From positions 292,805 through 356,804 of the forward strand of contig CAWDTK010000013.1 of the NCBI GenBank assembly GCA_963805255.1: a stretch of 64,000 nucleotides of DNA, given 5' to 3'. The notes under the pieces were generated by a model. That model worked only from the letters and a program-made list of their open reading frames with translations, made no database searches and was not told the DNA's origin. Numbering within the stretch: the stretch's first letter is position 1; the number at the start of each line of letters is the position of its first letter. This DNA is from Bog-532 sp963805255 (lineage in GTDB: Bacteria > Actinomycetota > Actinomycetes > Streptosporangiales > Streptosporangiaceae). Of the stretch, positions 34,641 through 44,276 are shown piece by piece. The position numbers and the translations under genes are program-made.

Positions 34641-35825
34641 TCAGAGAGGCGCCGTGCCCGCCGGGTGGCGGGGGGCAGAATAGCTTGCGGCCTCGCGCCT
34701 GGCGGGGGGCAGAATGCTTGGCGGCCTCGCGCCCGGGCCACTGCCCCGGGAGGGGCTGGTCATGCCGCCTGCTGATCCGCGGCGGGCGGGGCCGGCGGCG
34801 GGCCTGGCCAGGCAGCGGATCTGGTGGTCGCGCATCCCGTAGAAGACGAGGGTGAGCAGCTCGCGGGCGGCGGCGACCTTGGCGATGTTCTTTGCTTCCT
34901 TCCCGCGGCGGGCGATGATGGAGTCCTTGCGCTGGCGGACCGGGTTGCCGGCCGGGGTCCGCTGGATGGCCTCGGTCAGCGCCCAGCGCAGCATCCGCGA
35001 CCCCTGCTTGGTGACATGCCCGCGGGCGACCTTGAGGTCGGACTCACGGTGGCGTGGTGTCAGCCCGGCCCACGAGCACAGCTGCCCGGCGTTGCGGAAC
35101 CGGGTGACGTCGCCGATCTCGGCCACGATCACGGCGGCCAGCACCGGGCCGATGCCGGGCAGCTGCTGGATGACCTGGTAGCCGCGGTCGCCGGCCAGCA
35201 GGTCGCCGGTCACGTCGCTGAGCATGGTGATCTCGGTGGTCAGCTCGCCGGTGAGCTGGCGCAGCGAGGTGACCTTCCCGGCATAGGGCTGCGGCAGCTT
35301 CAGGCTGTCCAGCCATGCCTGCCCGCCGGTCCCGGACAAGTCGGAATGGGGCACCGCGATGCCGAGCTTGGCCAGCACGGCGTGGACCTGGTCCTTGCAG
35401 CTGGTGCGCAGCTTGACCAGCTTGTGCCTGTAGCGGGTGATCTCGCGGAGCTCGCGGACTGCGTGCGGGGCGATCCATGCCTCGGGCAGGCGGCCCATCC
35501 GCAGCAGGTCCGCCAGATCCGCGGCGTCCTTCTGGTCGTTCTTGACGCGGCGGTAGGTGAACGCCTTCACCCCCAGCGGGTGCGCCAGGTGCACCTCGGC
35601 GCCTGCGGCCTCGAGCACGTCGGCGGCCCAGTACCAGCCGTACGTTGCCTCCAGGACAACCCTCGGGCTCTTCCCGGCCCGGGCGATCTCCGTGCGCAGT
35701 GCCGCCGGGCTGTTGGTGATCCGGGCGGTGGCCAGCCGCCGGCCATCCTCGGTCATGCGCACCAGCACGCTGCGGTGCCGGTGCAGGTCCATACCGACGA
35801 TCTGCCTGCCGTCGTAGTCTTCCAC
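34641..35825 (-). CDS. IS110-family transposase (DEDD recombinase)
   Basis: A 394-residue protein starting at GTG 35825 behind GGGAGG. The N-terminal RuvC-like DEDD domain shows IVGMDLHRHRSVLV (first Asp), VVLEATYGWYWAADVLE (Glu) and VKNDQKDAADLADLLRMGRL (Asp pair). The C-terminal Transposase_20 domain has LPGIGPVLAAVIVAEIGDVT, then NAGQLCSWAGLTPRHRES, with a serine. The last 50 residues are Gly/Arg/Pro-rich. IS110 elements lack DDE chemistry and ordinary inverted repeats and use an RNA guide. It seems intact. Confidence 0.92.
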   Translation of the reverse strand: MEDYDGRQIVGMDLHRHRSVLVRMTEDGRRLATARITNSPAALRTEIARAGKSPRVVLEATYGWYWAADVLEAAGAEVHLAHPLGVKAFTYRRVKNDQKDAADLADLLRMGRLPEAWIAPHAVRELREITRYRHKLVKLRTSCKDQVHAVLAKLGIAVPHSDLSGTGGQAWLDSLKLPQPYAGKVTSLRQLTGELTTEITMLSDVTGDLLAGDRGYQVIQQLPGIGPVLAAVIVAEIGDVTRFRNAGQLCSWAGLTPRHRESDLKVARGHVTKQGSRMLRWALTEAIQRTPAGNPVRQRKDSIIARRGKEAKNIAKVAAARELLTLVFYGMRDHQIRCLARPAAGPARRGSAGGMTSPSRGSGPGARPPSILPPARREAASYSAPRHPAGTAPL

Positions 35826-35951
35826 TTGGGCCTCCCTTGCCTGGTGGAGACGGATGCTTTGCACCTTCCAGCATCCGCCAGGAGCGGAGGCCCGCTCCTT
35901 CATCGCATCAGCCCATTCACGCATGGTGATAGGTAGCGCGGGATTTGGCTA

Positions 35952-37525
35952 GGGTTACGGGGAGAATGCCTGCACCGGAGGTCGCCAGGGCTTGCCGAGC
36001 ATGAGATCGTGCAGGACGTCCATGGCGTTGCGGCCGTGTTTGCGGGCGGTGTCGATGTAGCTGCGGATATCGAGGCGGTCCTGGGTGACATCGTCGCTGG
36101 CCAGGCGACCGGATATCTTCTGCTGGGTTTTCAGCGGCCGGACTCCGCGCTCGCTGATGTTATTCGTGGGCCAGACGCTGGTGTCCTCAGTGAACAGCAG
36201 CACGTCGCTGCGGCGGTCGCGGCAGAATTCCAGCAGCTCGCGGCCGGGCTTCTGCTTCGTGCTGTTCTTCGGTCCGGGGACGCGGGGCACGCTGGCCAGG
36301 CCCGCGAGGACGGCGTGCCGGAACTCGTGCTCCAGCGGCTTGCGCACCCCGGCGGGGATGGCGTCCAGGCCTTGCTCGCGGGCGGCGTGCCAGGCATGGA
36401 TCAGGCCGCGCAGCGCCCGCTGCGCCTGCACGGGCCAGACCGCGCCCGGGTAGCTCTCAGCGCAGTCCTCATAGTCCCGCAGCAGGTGAGACAGGCACGC
36501 CTGGTTCCCGGCGATGTGCTCCCACCGAGGGTGGAAATAATTCTGGTAGCGGTCGGAGACCACGATCCCGGCGAAACCGGGGAGGATCCCGGCGTCCCGC
36601 ATGGACTCCAGGCTGCGGGCGCCCAGCCAGAACGCCGAGTACCGCTCGGTGAACGCGCCGTGCACGTACTTCTTCTCCCCGGCCGGCCCGGACCGCAGCG
36701 TGGTCTCATCGAACCCCGCGACCGCTGCGGCGGTGATCAGGGCGCGGATCAGCCGTACCACCTCCGCGGCCAGGCCCGCAGCCTGCCGCAGGCAGGAATG
36801 GATGAACCCGTCCGATACGGCAGCGCCGGTGACGTCGGCGATCAGCTGACGGCACCGCTCCACCGGGACATGCTGGAAGATGACCAGGTAAACGGCCAGG
36901 GCTCGCAGCCTGGGCCCGATGGACAGGGCGGAATCCGGGACGCCCGCCGGCCGGGCCGCGGCATGCGCCCGGCCGCAGGCGCACCTGGACTCGTGCAGGT
37001 CGTGCTGCACCCGCTCCGCCGGCGCCGACGGGATCTCCTGCTGCTGATACGACCGGGCAACCCCCAGGTCAGCGGCATCGGCCAGGTCACGGCCGCAGGA
37101 GCAGGCACCCTCGGGATGGTGATCCTCGGTCCGGTCCGGGACCTCCCACGTCATGGACGCCCCCGGGCTGCCCGGCTGCTTCCCGCGCTTGTTCTTCTCC
37201 GCCCGCTCAGCAGCGCGCCGCTGCTTGCGCGGCGGCTTCCGGCCCGGCAGGTCGTCCGAGCTCGGCGGCATCGAGGAGTTCCCGCTGTTCCGCGACCCTG
37301 CGCGCGCCGCCGTCCCCAGCTGCTCCCGGAGGTCAGCGACCACCGCCTCCAGCGCGGCGATCTGCCCGGCCTGCGCCGCGATCAGCTGCGCCTGCTCCCG
37401 GATCAGCGCATCACGCGGATCCGCGGACGGCTCCCCGGGCGGCGCATCGGTCACAGCCCGCAATCATCCCGAAAACCATGCTCAGCCACCACGGCAACAC
37501 CACGCCCGACGCTGGAACGTAACCC
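35952..37525 (-). mobile_element. IS66-type element without accessory genes
   Basis: Short matching ends GGGTTAC (35952) and GTAACCC (ending 37525) enclose one IS66-family gene. Longer inverted repeats are weak, and the 8-base flanks do not match. It abuts the IS110 region on one side and a group II intron fragment on the other. It is not closely related to the IS66-druA element. Confidence 0.6.
35955..37463 (-). CDS. IS66-family transposase (second type)
   Basis: A 502-residue transposase. It has the N-terminal coiled coil (QLIAAQAGQIAALEAVVADL), then NSGNSSMPPSSDDLPGRK, a cysteine-rich part (CSCGRDLADAAD, CACGRAHAA), and the catalytic part with FDETTLR, IVVSDRYQNYFHPRWEH, LSHLLRDYEDC and TNNISERGVRPLKTQQKISG. 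This is the IS66 subgroup without TnpA/TnpB helpers. It appears intact. A GTG (VTDAPP) five codons in is an alternative start. Confidence 0.9.
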   Translation of the reverse strand: MRAVTDAPPGEPSADPRDALIREQAQLIAAQAGQIAALEAVVADLREQLGTAARAGSRNSGNSSMPPSSDDLPGRKPPRKQRRAAERAEKNKRGKQPGSPGASMTWEVPDRTEDHHPEGACSCGRDLADAADLGVARSYQQQEIPSAPAERVQHDLHESRCACGRAHAAARPAGVPDSALSIGPRLRALAVYLVIFQHVPVERCRQLIADVTGAAVSDGFIHSCLRQAAGLAAEVVRLIRALITAAAVAGFDETTLRSGPAGEKKYVHGAFTERYSAFWLGARSLESMRDAGILPGFAGIVVSDRYQNYFHPRWEHIAGNQACLSHLLRDYEDCAESYPGAVWPVQAQRALRGLIHAWHAAREQGLDAIPAGVRKPLEHEFRHAVLAGLASVPRVPGPKNSTKQKPGRELLEFCRDRRSDVLLFTEDTSVWPTNNISERGVRPLKTQQKISGRLASDDVTQDRLDIRSYIDTARKHGRNAMDVLHDLMLGKPWRPPVQAFSP

Positions 37526-37561
37526 ACGATTACTCGCCGCAACACCAGGTCCAGGGACCTG

Positions 37562-38297
37562 AATGTTTACCATCCACCCCTGGCGCTCCGTCGTTCGCCT
37601 GGACCTTCATCCACGCCTCGTAGACGAGGCGCTTTCGAATCTCAAACGACTTTGCCTTCGGTTTCGATCCCTCCGTCGGCTCGTCCCCCAGCGGGGTTGA
37701 CCTCCGGTCGATCTGGCCTGCACGGCCCCTTTGCTCGGACCCCATTACAGGGCCTTCATCGCTCATACGGGCCGTCCCGCCCCTGTGCCTCGCGGTACTC
37801 TGCCCCTTGCGGTGTCTGCCGCTTGGGGTCCTCCCTCTCGCAGCCAGGGGGCCAGCTTCACCCATTTCGACTGACCGACGGTTCCAAGGCGACAGGTTCT
37901 CCTGTTCCATGCCAGCGCCTGCGACGAGCTCACGCCACCTTTACACCGGACGCCATCAGGGCCACACGCAGGCAGCTCCCTGACTGAGGGCGAGGAGGCT
38001 TCCCCGCTCGCCTTTGTCCCGAGGACGAGTCCCGATCCCCGGTTTCGGCGTCGTCTTGATGTCTTTCGATGCGTCAGCAGTGGTTCACACATGTTCGTCT
38101 TCTCGTCGCTCACCTGACCCGGTCCTGCCGGGCCTTTTCCGCAACGCTCACCACCTCGGCTCTTGACCGACGCAGCTTGCGGTGGTTTGGACTCTCCGCC
38201 TGCACGGCGAGCCCGGAGGGCCAACCTCCATCACTGGCACAGCACGGTCTGTGCTGGCGACTTCTACATCGTCATCACGTTCCTTCCAGGACACACG
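37562..38297 (-). mobile_element. Group II intron, 5' fragment
   Basis: Read on the minus strand, a long non-coding RNA-like region starts with GTGTGTCCTGGAAGGAACGT and includes GTGAGCGACGAGAAGACGAA and many conserved short stretches of bacterial group II introns, then the reverse-transcriptase start. The RT sequence PTEGSKPKAKSFEIRKRLVY, EAWMKVQANDGAPGVDG (37562-37766) stops after about 60 residues. The fragment ends at 37562 against the IS66-type element. The 5' exon next to it is an IS end (38298-38314). Confidence 0.78.
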
Positions 38298-38314
38298 GAC
38301 TCCTGACATAGCGA
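38298..38314 (+). repeat. Isolated IS-end sequence related to the 2.6-kb IS
   Basis: GGACTCCTGACATAGCG differs by one base from the corresponding end of the element at 29811 plus its inner bases. It is oriented as a left end, with the related transposase remnant (39600-40742) to its right. It directly borders the group II intron 5' end. Confidence 0.6.
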
Positions 38315-38494
38315 TCCGGTTACGCGGCGTCACTGGCTGCTGGCCTGGCATTTCCTTTGTTCCGTGCGTGTCGCTGCGCACCCTCGCGGCCCTGTTCTGA
38401 GAAAATAGATGCGGTAGCACGAGCGGGGAACCTGTCGGGCTCGAATACATGATCAGGGCGGTGACCTGCGTCTTGTCGAAACAGCCTGGGGATG

Positions 38495-39574
38495 TCAGGC
38501 GGCGATCTGGTACTCGTGCGTGAGCCCGCCGAGGACTTGTTTTCGGCGGATCCGGTACTCGGCGAGGTTGATCTCCGGTGGCCGGGTGGGAGCTTGAGCG
38601 CGTGTGAGCTGGCCGAGGGCACGGTGCGGCCGGGCGGTGTTGTAGTGCCGCAGGTACTCGGCCAGCACCCGGCGCAGATGGTGCTCATTGACGATCAGCA
38701 ACCGGTCCAGGAGCTCCCGACGCAGAGTACCGATGATCCTTTCGCAGATGGCGTTCGCTCTCGGCGCCTGTGGTGGGCTGGCGAGAATTCTGATGCCTTC
38801 TGACTGGAACACGCCGTCGAAGGAGTCGGTGAACTGGCCGGCGCGGTCCCTGATCAGGAACTTGATTGGGGTCGTGAGCTGGCCGAGGTCCATCAGGATG
38901 TTGCGCGCTGCCTGTGTCGTCCACGCGCCGTCAGGATTCGCGGTGATGTCGGCGAGGTGAACCCGGCGGGTGCCGTGCTCGATGATGATCAGGGCGTAGA
39001 TGCGCCGCAGGAGCACGGTGTCCACGTGGACGAAATCGGCCGCGAGGATGCCGCGGGCCTGCGCGGTCAGGAACTGCTTCCACGTCGGGCCGGTGCGGCG
39101 GGGTGCGGGGCCGATCCCGGCATCATGCAGGATCTGCCACACGGTGGCGGCCGCGATCGGGTGGCCGAGCTTGACGAGTTCGCCTTGCACGCGCCGGTGC
39201 CCCCACGTCGGGTTGTCCCTCGCGATGCGGATCACGAGCTTGCGGATCGCGGCTGCCGTGGACGGCCGGCCGGGACGCCGCCGGCTCGTGCAGTCCCATC
39301 TGCGGGTGACCAGCCGCCGGTGCCAGGTAAGCAGCGTTGCCGGGGTCACCGCGAAGACCTCGCCCCATCGGCGGCGGGGGATCAGCCGGGACAGTGCCGC
39401 GAGCCACAGCCGGTCGCCCGGCTGGTAGCGGACCCGGCCGATCTGGCGGCGCAGCACCGCGTTCTCGTGCCGGAGCACCAGGAGCTCGGCGTCCTTGGAC
39501 GCCTCACGCCGGGCCAACACCATCACGCCGTCGAGCAGGCAGCGGGCGAGCAGATAGACGACCGAGAAGATCAC
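38495..39574 (-). CDS. Integrase-core transposase (IS3/IS481-like)
   Basis: A 359-residue single-ORF transposase with an N-terminal helical part (ELLVLRHENAVLRRQIGRVR), a helix-turn-helix (AVTPATLLTWHRRLVTRRWD, NPTWGHRRVQGELVKLGH) and the rve domain: ADFVHVDTVLLRRIYALIII (Asp), IKFLIRDRAGQFTDSFDG (Asp) and APRANAICERIIGTLRRELL (Glu). It starts near the truncated transposase at 39600 and appears to have inserted into that element. A deleted relative lies at 53631. The element ends are not resolved. Confidence 0.85.
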   Translation of the reverse strand: MIFSVVYLLARCLLDGVMVLARREASKDAELLVLRHENAVLRRQIGRVRYQPGDRLWLAALSRLIPRRRWGEVFAVTPATLLTWHRRLVTRRWDCTSRRRPGRPSTAAAIRKLVIRIARDNPTWGHRRVQGELVKLGHPIAAATVWQILHDAGIGPAPRRTGPTWKQFLTAQARGILAADFVHVDTVLLRRIYALIIIEHGTRRVHLADITANPDGAWTTQAARNILMDLGQLTTPIKFLIRDRAGQFTDSFDGVFQSEGIRILASPPQAPRANAICERIIGTLRRELLDRLLIVNEHHLRRVLAEYLRHYNTARPHRALGQLTRAQAPTRPPEINLAEYRIRRKQVLGGLTHEYQIAA

Positions 39575-39599
39575 TCAGCAATGATCTCAGCCCGCAAGA

Positions 39600-40742
39600 C
39601 TGGCCAGGCCAGATCGAGTAATCGAGCCCCACACGCCTTGTTCTTCGCGGCGGCGGTGGTGTCCGGGTCGGTGAGCAGCGCGGCGAGGGCGCCCTGGGCG
39701 GCGGTGATCTCGTTGCGGGCGTCGCGGATCGCGGCGTTGGCTGCCTTGCGGGCAGGGTTATCGATGATCTTGGTGTTCACTTCGATGGTGGCGGTGTAGT
39801 CGCAGATCTTGTCTATCCCGTAGTTCTCGGACGCGTACTTGAGGAAGTTCTCTTCCCGCCACCGGGACTTCAGCCAGGACAGGATGTCCGCCGGGCACGC
39901 ATCGAAGTCGGCGGTGAGGACCTGGAGTACGACCCGGCCTTGCTCGGACAAGGTGAGCTGCCGGGCTTCGCCGTAGTCCTTGACCTGGACTTTCTCCTCC
40001 GCCCACGTGATCTGCCGTCTCTTGCCGCCCACCGTGACGGTAGTGATGACCGGGAGCATGGCGGGGATGGCCAGCGGCGCCCGGCGGTAGGTGACCCAGT
40101 GCACGTTCTGCTCGCGGCAGTGCGTGAAGACCGCGGGGTAGGCACCGCCGGAGCCGAGCATGATCCTGCTGCCCCCGGGAACGGTTCTCTTCAGCTCGGC
40201 CAGCGCCTTCGGCAGCGTGACGGACAGGCCGGACGGGTCGCCGGTCACAAAGCACACCGCCCGCCCGTCATGCGCGGTCACGTGCGTGTCCGCACGGCCC
40301 CGTTCTGCCCGGCCCCGCTGGTTGTCCCGCCCCTTGCCGACGGGTTTCGCGCCGGTGTACGGGACAAAATGGTCACCGGCGTAGGACACGTTCGAGACCA
40401 CCGGGTCCGCGGCGAGCATCGCCGACGCGAACATCCGCTGCAGCTCCAGCGGGTCGGCCCGGTCCGCGATCGCGGACAGGCGGGGCCGCAGAGTCCGCAG
40501 GGCGGGCAGCGTGACGAGCCCGGCCAGCGGCCCGGCCTCGGCCCCGGCCAGGTGCTTGAACGCCTCCGCCGTCGCGGCACCCAGCGCGAAGCATGCGCTG
40601 ACCGCCGCGAGCAGCGCTACGTCCCCCGCCGCGGCATCCTGCCCGGCTGCGGCGGCGAATACGTCCCCGGCCCGGGCGGCGAACACGTGCAGCAACATCG
40701 CCCCCGCGTACCGCGACCGCACCGTCCACGCGGGCGGCCCGC
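39600..40742 (-). pseudogene. Large DDE-type transposase remnant, both ends lost
   Basis: This is a relative of the 803-residue transposase. It retains DPSGLSVTLPKALAELKRTV, VPGGSRIMLGSGGAYPAVF, KSRWREENFLKYASENYGID and a helical part (NPARKAANAAIRDARNEITA). The N-terminus is replaced at about 40742 by group II intron sequence and the C-terminus by the integrase-core element near 39600. The open frame that runs through (39571-40779) therefore joins three unrelated pieces. Confidence 0.78.
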
Positions 40743-41335
40743 CAGAGAGGGGCTCGCCGACGTCGGGCTGGAACTCCACCCCGGCAAGACGCGGCTGGTG
40801 TACTGCAAGGACAGCAGGCGGCGCGGCTCCTATGAGACCGTGTCGTTCACGTTCTGCGGGTACACCTTCCGGCCCCGCAAGGCTTACAGCACGGCCAGGA
40901 AGATGGCGTTCACCAGCTTCCTGCCTGCTGTGGCCCCGGGGAAGCTGACCGCGATCAGCCGCCGGGTCACCGCCTGGCAGCTCCAGCGGCGCACCAGCCT
41001 GACCCTCAACGACCTCGCAGCCGGGATGAACCCGGTACTGCGCGGCTGGCTCACGTACTACACCGCGTTCTACCAGACCGCGGTGATCCCGCTATGCAAG
41101 CGCGTCGACCGCCATCTGATGCGCTGGGCACGAAGGAAGTACCAGCGGCTGAAACACAGCCAGCGGCGCGCACGAGCATGGCTGAAGGGAGTCCGCAAGC
41201 GGGCACCCGGCCTGTTCGCGCACTGGCAGCTGCGCTACACGACCTGGTAACTGGACGGCACGAGCCCCGTGAAGGGAGACCTTCATGCGGGGATCTGTGG
41301 GGGCCGGCCGGTGAGATTCCGGCCGGCTACCCGGC
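40743..41335 (+). mobile_element. Group II intron, 3' fragment with RT C-terminus and domains V/VI
   Basis: The frame reads RGLADVGLELHPGKTRLVYC, then SFTFCGYTFRPRKAYSTARK and LNDLAAGMNPVLRGWLTYYT, the thumb/maturase part of a group II intron RT, ending with TAA at 41248-41250. The non-coding sequence after it has a domain V-like hairpin (GAGCCCCGTGAAGGGAGACC, from 41262) and a domain VI-like hairpin with a bulge region (GGCCGGCCGGTGAGATTCC). It runs in the opposite direction to the 5' fragment; the middle of the RT is absent from the window. Confidence 0.8.
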
Positions 41336-41421
41336 GCGCGGGAGGACAGAGCGATGACGTGCCGGGCTGACCGAGGGAGCGGCATGCTGGGACCGCTGAG
41401 CGGCATGCTGGGCACGCTGAG

Positions 41422-41840
41422 ATGATCCTCGCCGCTTCTTCTGCCCAGCCGCCGGCTGATTCGTTCACCGAGGTGATGGGTCACGTCGCCGAGGGCTTCG
41501 AGGCGCTGGGCGCCGTGATCCTGGTGATCGGGTTCGTGTGGTCGTTCGCACTGGCCGTGGTGGCGTGGCGGCGGTCAGGCCGGCCAGCGTCTATCTGGCG
41601 CTGCGCGCGGCTTTCGGCGGGACACTGCTGCTCGGGCTGGAAGTCCTCGTGGCGGCCGACCTCCTCCGTACGGTCGCCGTCGCACCCACCCTCGACAATG
41701 TTCTGGTTCTCGGGCTGATCGTGCTGATCAGGACGGTTCTGAGCTTCTCGCTGGAGACCGAGATCGAGGGTGTTGCGCCGTGGCGGCGAGCACAGATGAG
41801 CGGCGTGGGGGGATCCGCCACGCCTCGGCCAGCGCGTTGA
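41422..41840 (+). pseudogene. DUF1622 membrane protein, frameshifted
   Basis: The first frame gives FTEVMGHVAEGFEALGAVIL, then VIGFVWSFALAVVAWRRSGR; the family sequence then continues one frame over with YLALRAAFGGTLLLGLEVLV, AADLLRTVAVAPTLDNVLVL and LIVLIRTVLSFSLETEIEGV. The slip is near 41,583 and equals one missing base. Two membrane helices would be separated in the product. DUF1622 genes often stand near sulfatase and channel genes in actinobacteria, as the neighbours here do. Confidence 0.82.
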
Positions 41841-41871
41841 AGTCCAACCCCGACCCGTGATTGCCGCACCA

Positions 41872-42060
41872 AATGCGGTCCGGCGCGGCACCCCAGCAGC
41901 TCCGCCAGACCCGCCCCGGCAGCCTCGCCCTGCTCGACCGGCTCCTCCACGACCACACCGACGCCGAGGCGGCCAACGCGCTCAACGCCGCCGGGCACCG
42001 CTCCAGCGCGGGCAAGCCGTTCACCCGGCTGGTGTGGTGTCGCCCTCTTGCGATCCCGGA
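41872..42060 (+). pseudogene. Recombinase-like remnant
   Basis: A short piece reads QLRQTRPGSLALLDRLLHDH, then TDAEAANALNAAGHRSSAGK and PFTRLV. Similar text (DEHTDAEIADILNARG) occurs in the recombinase domain of serine recombinases and related transposon proteins. No start, catalytic domain or end is present. The call is weak. The rest, 42,061-42,257, shows nothing recognisable. Confidence 0.4.
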
Positions 42061-42261
42061 GCCAGCCGATCGAGGTGGCGATGGCGTTGCTGCACCGGCG
42101 ATCGGTGCTGCGAGCTCAGACTCCTCTAGCCATATGCCTCGCCATCCGCGTACGTGCCAGCGTGCTCACCTTGGCGGTGACCCCGCCCGAGTGGGCTGCC
42201 GCTGGTGCGGCGAGACGCCTGGACCCAGGATCTGCCGGCTTTGTGCCCGCGTTTCACCTAG

Positions 42262-44276
42262 GACGGCACTGAATAACTCGCGAACCCTGATGGGCGTGTT
42301 TTGCCGGCATCGTGTTCGATTCCCTGGGAGAATCGTGCCATGCAGGGGATGACGCGACCGGACCGGGACTTGTGGGACGCGGGCGAGGTCACCGGGCACT
42401 TGGTGCCGCCGGGCAGCGTGTTCGCGTTCCTGGCCGAGCACCGCACCGAGCTGTTCCCCGACAGCTTCACCGCGGACTTGTTCCCGTCGCGGACCGGGCG
42501 CCCGTCGCTGCCGGCGGACCTGGTCGGGTCGGTGCTAGTGCTCAAGGAGCTGTATGACCTGTCGGACACCCAGACCGCGGACGCGCTGAAGTTCGACATC
42601 CGGTGGAAGGTGGCCTGCGGCCGGTCGCTGCTGCAGATGAGCTTCGACCCGTCGGCGCTGGTGTACTGGCGCAAGCGCATCGCGAAGTCGAAGCGCCCGG
42701 ACCGGGTGTTCGACGCGATGGCGGCGGTGATCGCGGAGACGGGGCTGCTGCGGGGCCGGCGGAAGCGGTGCGTGGACTCGACGGTTTTCGACGACGCGGT
42801 GGCCACGATGGATACTGTGTGCCAGCTGATGGCCGCGATGCGGAAAGTGGCGCGGGTGGTGCCCGGTGCCGCCGCGGTGATCGTCGGCGTGTGCCAGCTG
42901 GACTACTCCAGGCCGGGCAAGCCTGACATCGACTGGGACGACCCGGCTGCCAAGGAGCAGCTGGTATCGGATCTGGTGAATGACGCGCTGGCGGTGCTGG
43001 CGGAGCTCACCGGGGAGGGCGCGCCGGAGCGGGACGCCGCCGCGGCGGACGCGCTGGGCCTGCTGGCGCTGGTGGCGGGGCAGGACGTGGAGCCGGCTGG
43101 GGGGTCGGACGGGACGGACGGGCGGTGGCGGATCGCCCGGAAGGTCGCCCCGGACCGGGTGATCTCGACGGTGGACCGCGAGGCCCGGCACACCCGCAAG
43201 TGCAAGTCCAAGCGGCGCGACGGGTTCCGGGGGCATGTGGCCGCCGAGCCGGAGTCTGGGCTGATCACCGACTGCGAGATGACGATGGCCGCCGGGCCGG
43301 GCAGCACGGACGCGGAGAACGGCGTCAAGATGGCCTGCCGCGACCGGTTTCATGGTGACAGTGCGAGCGCCGGTGACGGCGGGGATGACGCTGCCAGCGC
43401 CGGGCAGGGCGCGGATGCCGGCCCTGCGGCGGCGCAGCCGGGGCCGGGCACGGCCGCCGGGCCGGAGCCTGAAGCGCATCCGGAACCGGGACCTGAGCCT
43501 CAGCCGGAACCGGAGCGGGAGGGCACGGGTGAGCAAGGCCGGGCGGATGACCTGGAGGTTTACGGCGATTCCGCCTACGGCAGCGGGGAGGCCCGCGCCG
43601 CCTACCGCGACGCCGGGCATGACACCGTCATCAAGCCGAAGCCGCTGCGGCCGGCCGTGCCCGGCGGGTTCACCCTCGACGACTTCACCATCAGCGAGGA
43701 CGACGGCACGGTCACCTGCCCGGCCGGGATCACCCGGCCGATGAGCCCCGCCCGGACCGTGACCTTCGGCGCCGCGTGCGCGGGCTGCCCGCTGCGCGAG
43801 CGGTGCACCACCGCCAGGGATGGCCGCTCCATGACCATCCACCCGCACGAGGGCCTGCTGCGCGCCGCCCGCGCCCAGTCCCGGACGGCGGAATTCAGGC
43901 AGGCCTACCCCACCCGGTCAATGATCGAGCGGGTCATCGCCTGGACCGCCACCCAGAACGGCCGCCGGGTCAAGCTCCGCTACATCGGCACCGCCAAAAA
44001 CGACGCCTGGCTGCACAACCGGTGCGCCGCACTCAACCTGCGCACCCTGCTGCGGCACGGCCTGACCCGCTCCGGCGGGGCGTGGGTGCTGACCTGACCA
44101 GCCAGCACACCCCGGCCCGCCCTGGCGGCAGCCCCTGCGGCCCCCTCCGCGGTCTCTGCTGCCGCGCCGCAGCCGCCCGGCCCGCCGCGCGGCGGGCCAG
44201 CGGAAGGTTGCGGGCACCGGAGCCCGGCCAGCCGGCCACCAGGCCGTCCGCCCGATCCGGGTTGTTCAGTGGCGTC
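42262..44276 (+). mobile_element. IS1182-like element in a CTAG target
   Basis: The ends read GACGGCACTGAATAAC and, on the other strand, GACGCCACTGAACAAC. CTAG is present at 42258-42261 and 44277-44280. Before insertion the site would read TTTCACCTAGGTGGAAA, a near-perfect palindrome. One transposase gene fills the element, followed by 180 bases of non-coding sequence. Confidence 0.82.
42340..44097 (+). CDS. IS1182-family transposase
   Basis: A 585-residue transposase from ATG 42340 behind GGGAG. The family start is SVFAFLAEHRTELFPDSFTA, followed by GRPSLPADLVGSVLVLKELY, then SDTQTADALKFDIRWKVACG. The DDE part includes CVDSTVFDDAVATMDTVCQL, LEVYGDSAYGSGEARAAY and YPTRSMIERVIAWTATQNGR, and a cysteine cluster (CAGCPLRERC). 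A 60-residue Pro/Glu/Ala-rich insertion (near residues 350-400) sits between the first two catalytic positions. It seems intact. Confidence 0.9.
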   Translation: MQGMTRPDRDLWDAGEVTGHLVPPGSVFAFLAEHRTELFPDSFTADLFPSRTGRPSLPADLVGSVLVLKELYDLSDTQTADALKFDIRWKVACGRSLLQMSFDPSALVYWRKRIAKSKRPDRVFDAMAAVIAETGLLRGRRKRCVDSTVFDDAVATMDTVCQLMAAMRKVARVVPGAAAVIVGVCQLDYSRPGKPDIDWDDPAAKEQLVSDLVNDALAVLAELTGEGAPERDAAAADALGLLALVAGQDVEPAGGSDGTDGRWRIARKVAPDRVISTVDREARHTRKCKSKRRDGFRGHVAAEPESGLITDCEMTMAAGPGSTDAENGVKMACRDRFHGDSASAGDGGDDAASAGQGADAGPAAAQPGPGTAAGPEPEAHPEPGPEPQPEPEREGTGEQGRADDLEVYGDSAYGSGEARAAYRDAGHDTVIKPKPLRPAVPGGFTLDDFTISEDDGTVTCPAGITRPMSPARTVTFGAACAGCPLRERCTTARDGRSMTIHPHEGLLRAARAQSRTAEFRQAYPTRSMIERVIAWTATQNGRRVKLRYIGTAKNDAWLHNRCAALNLRTLLRHGLTRSGGAWVLT

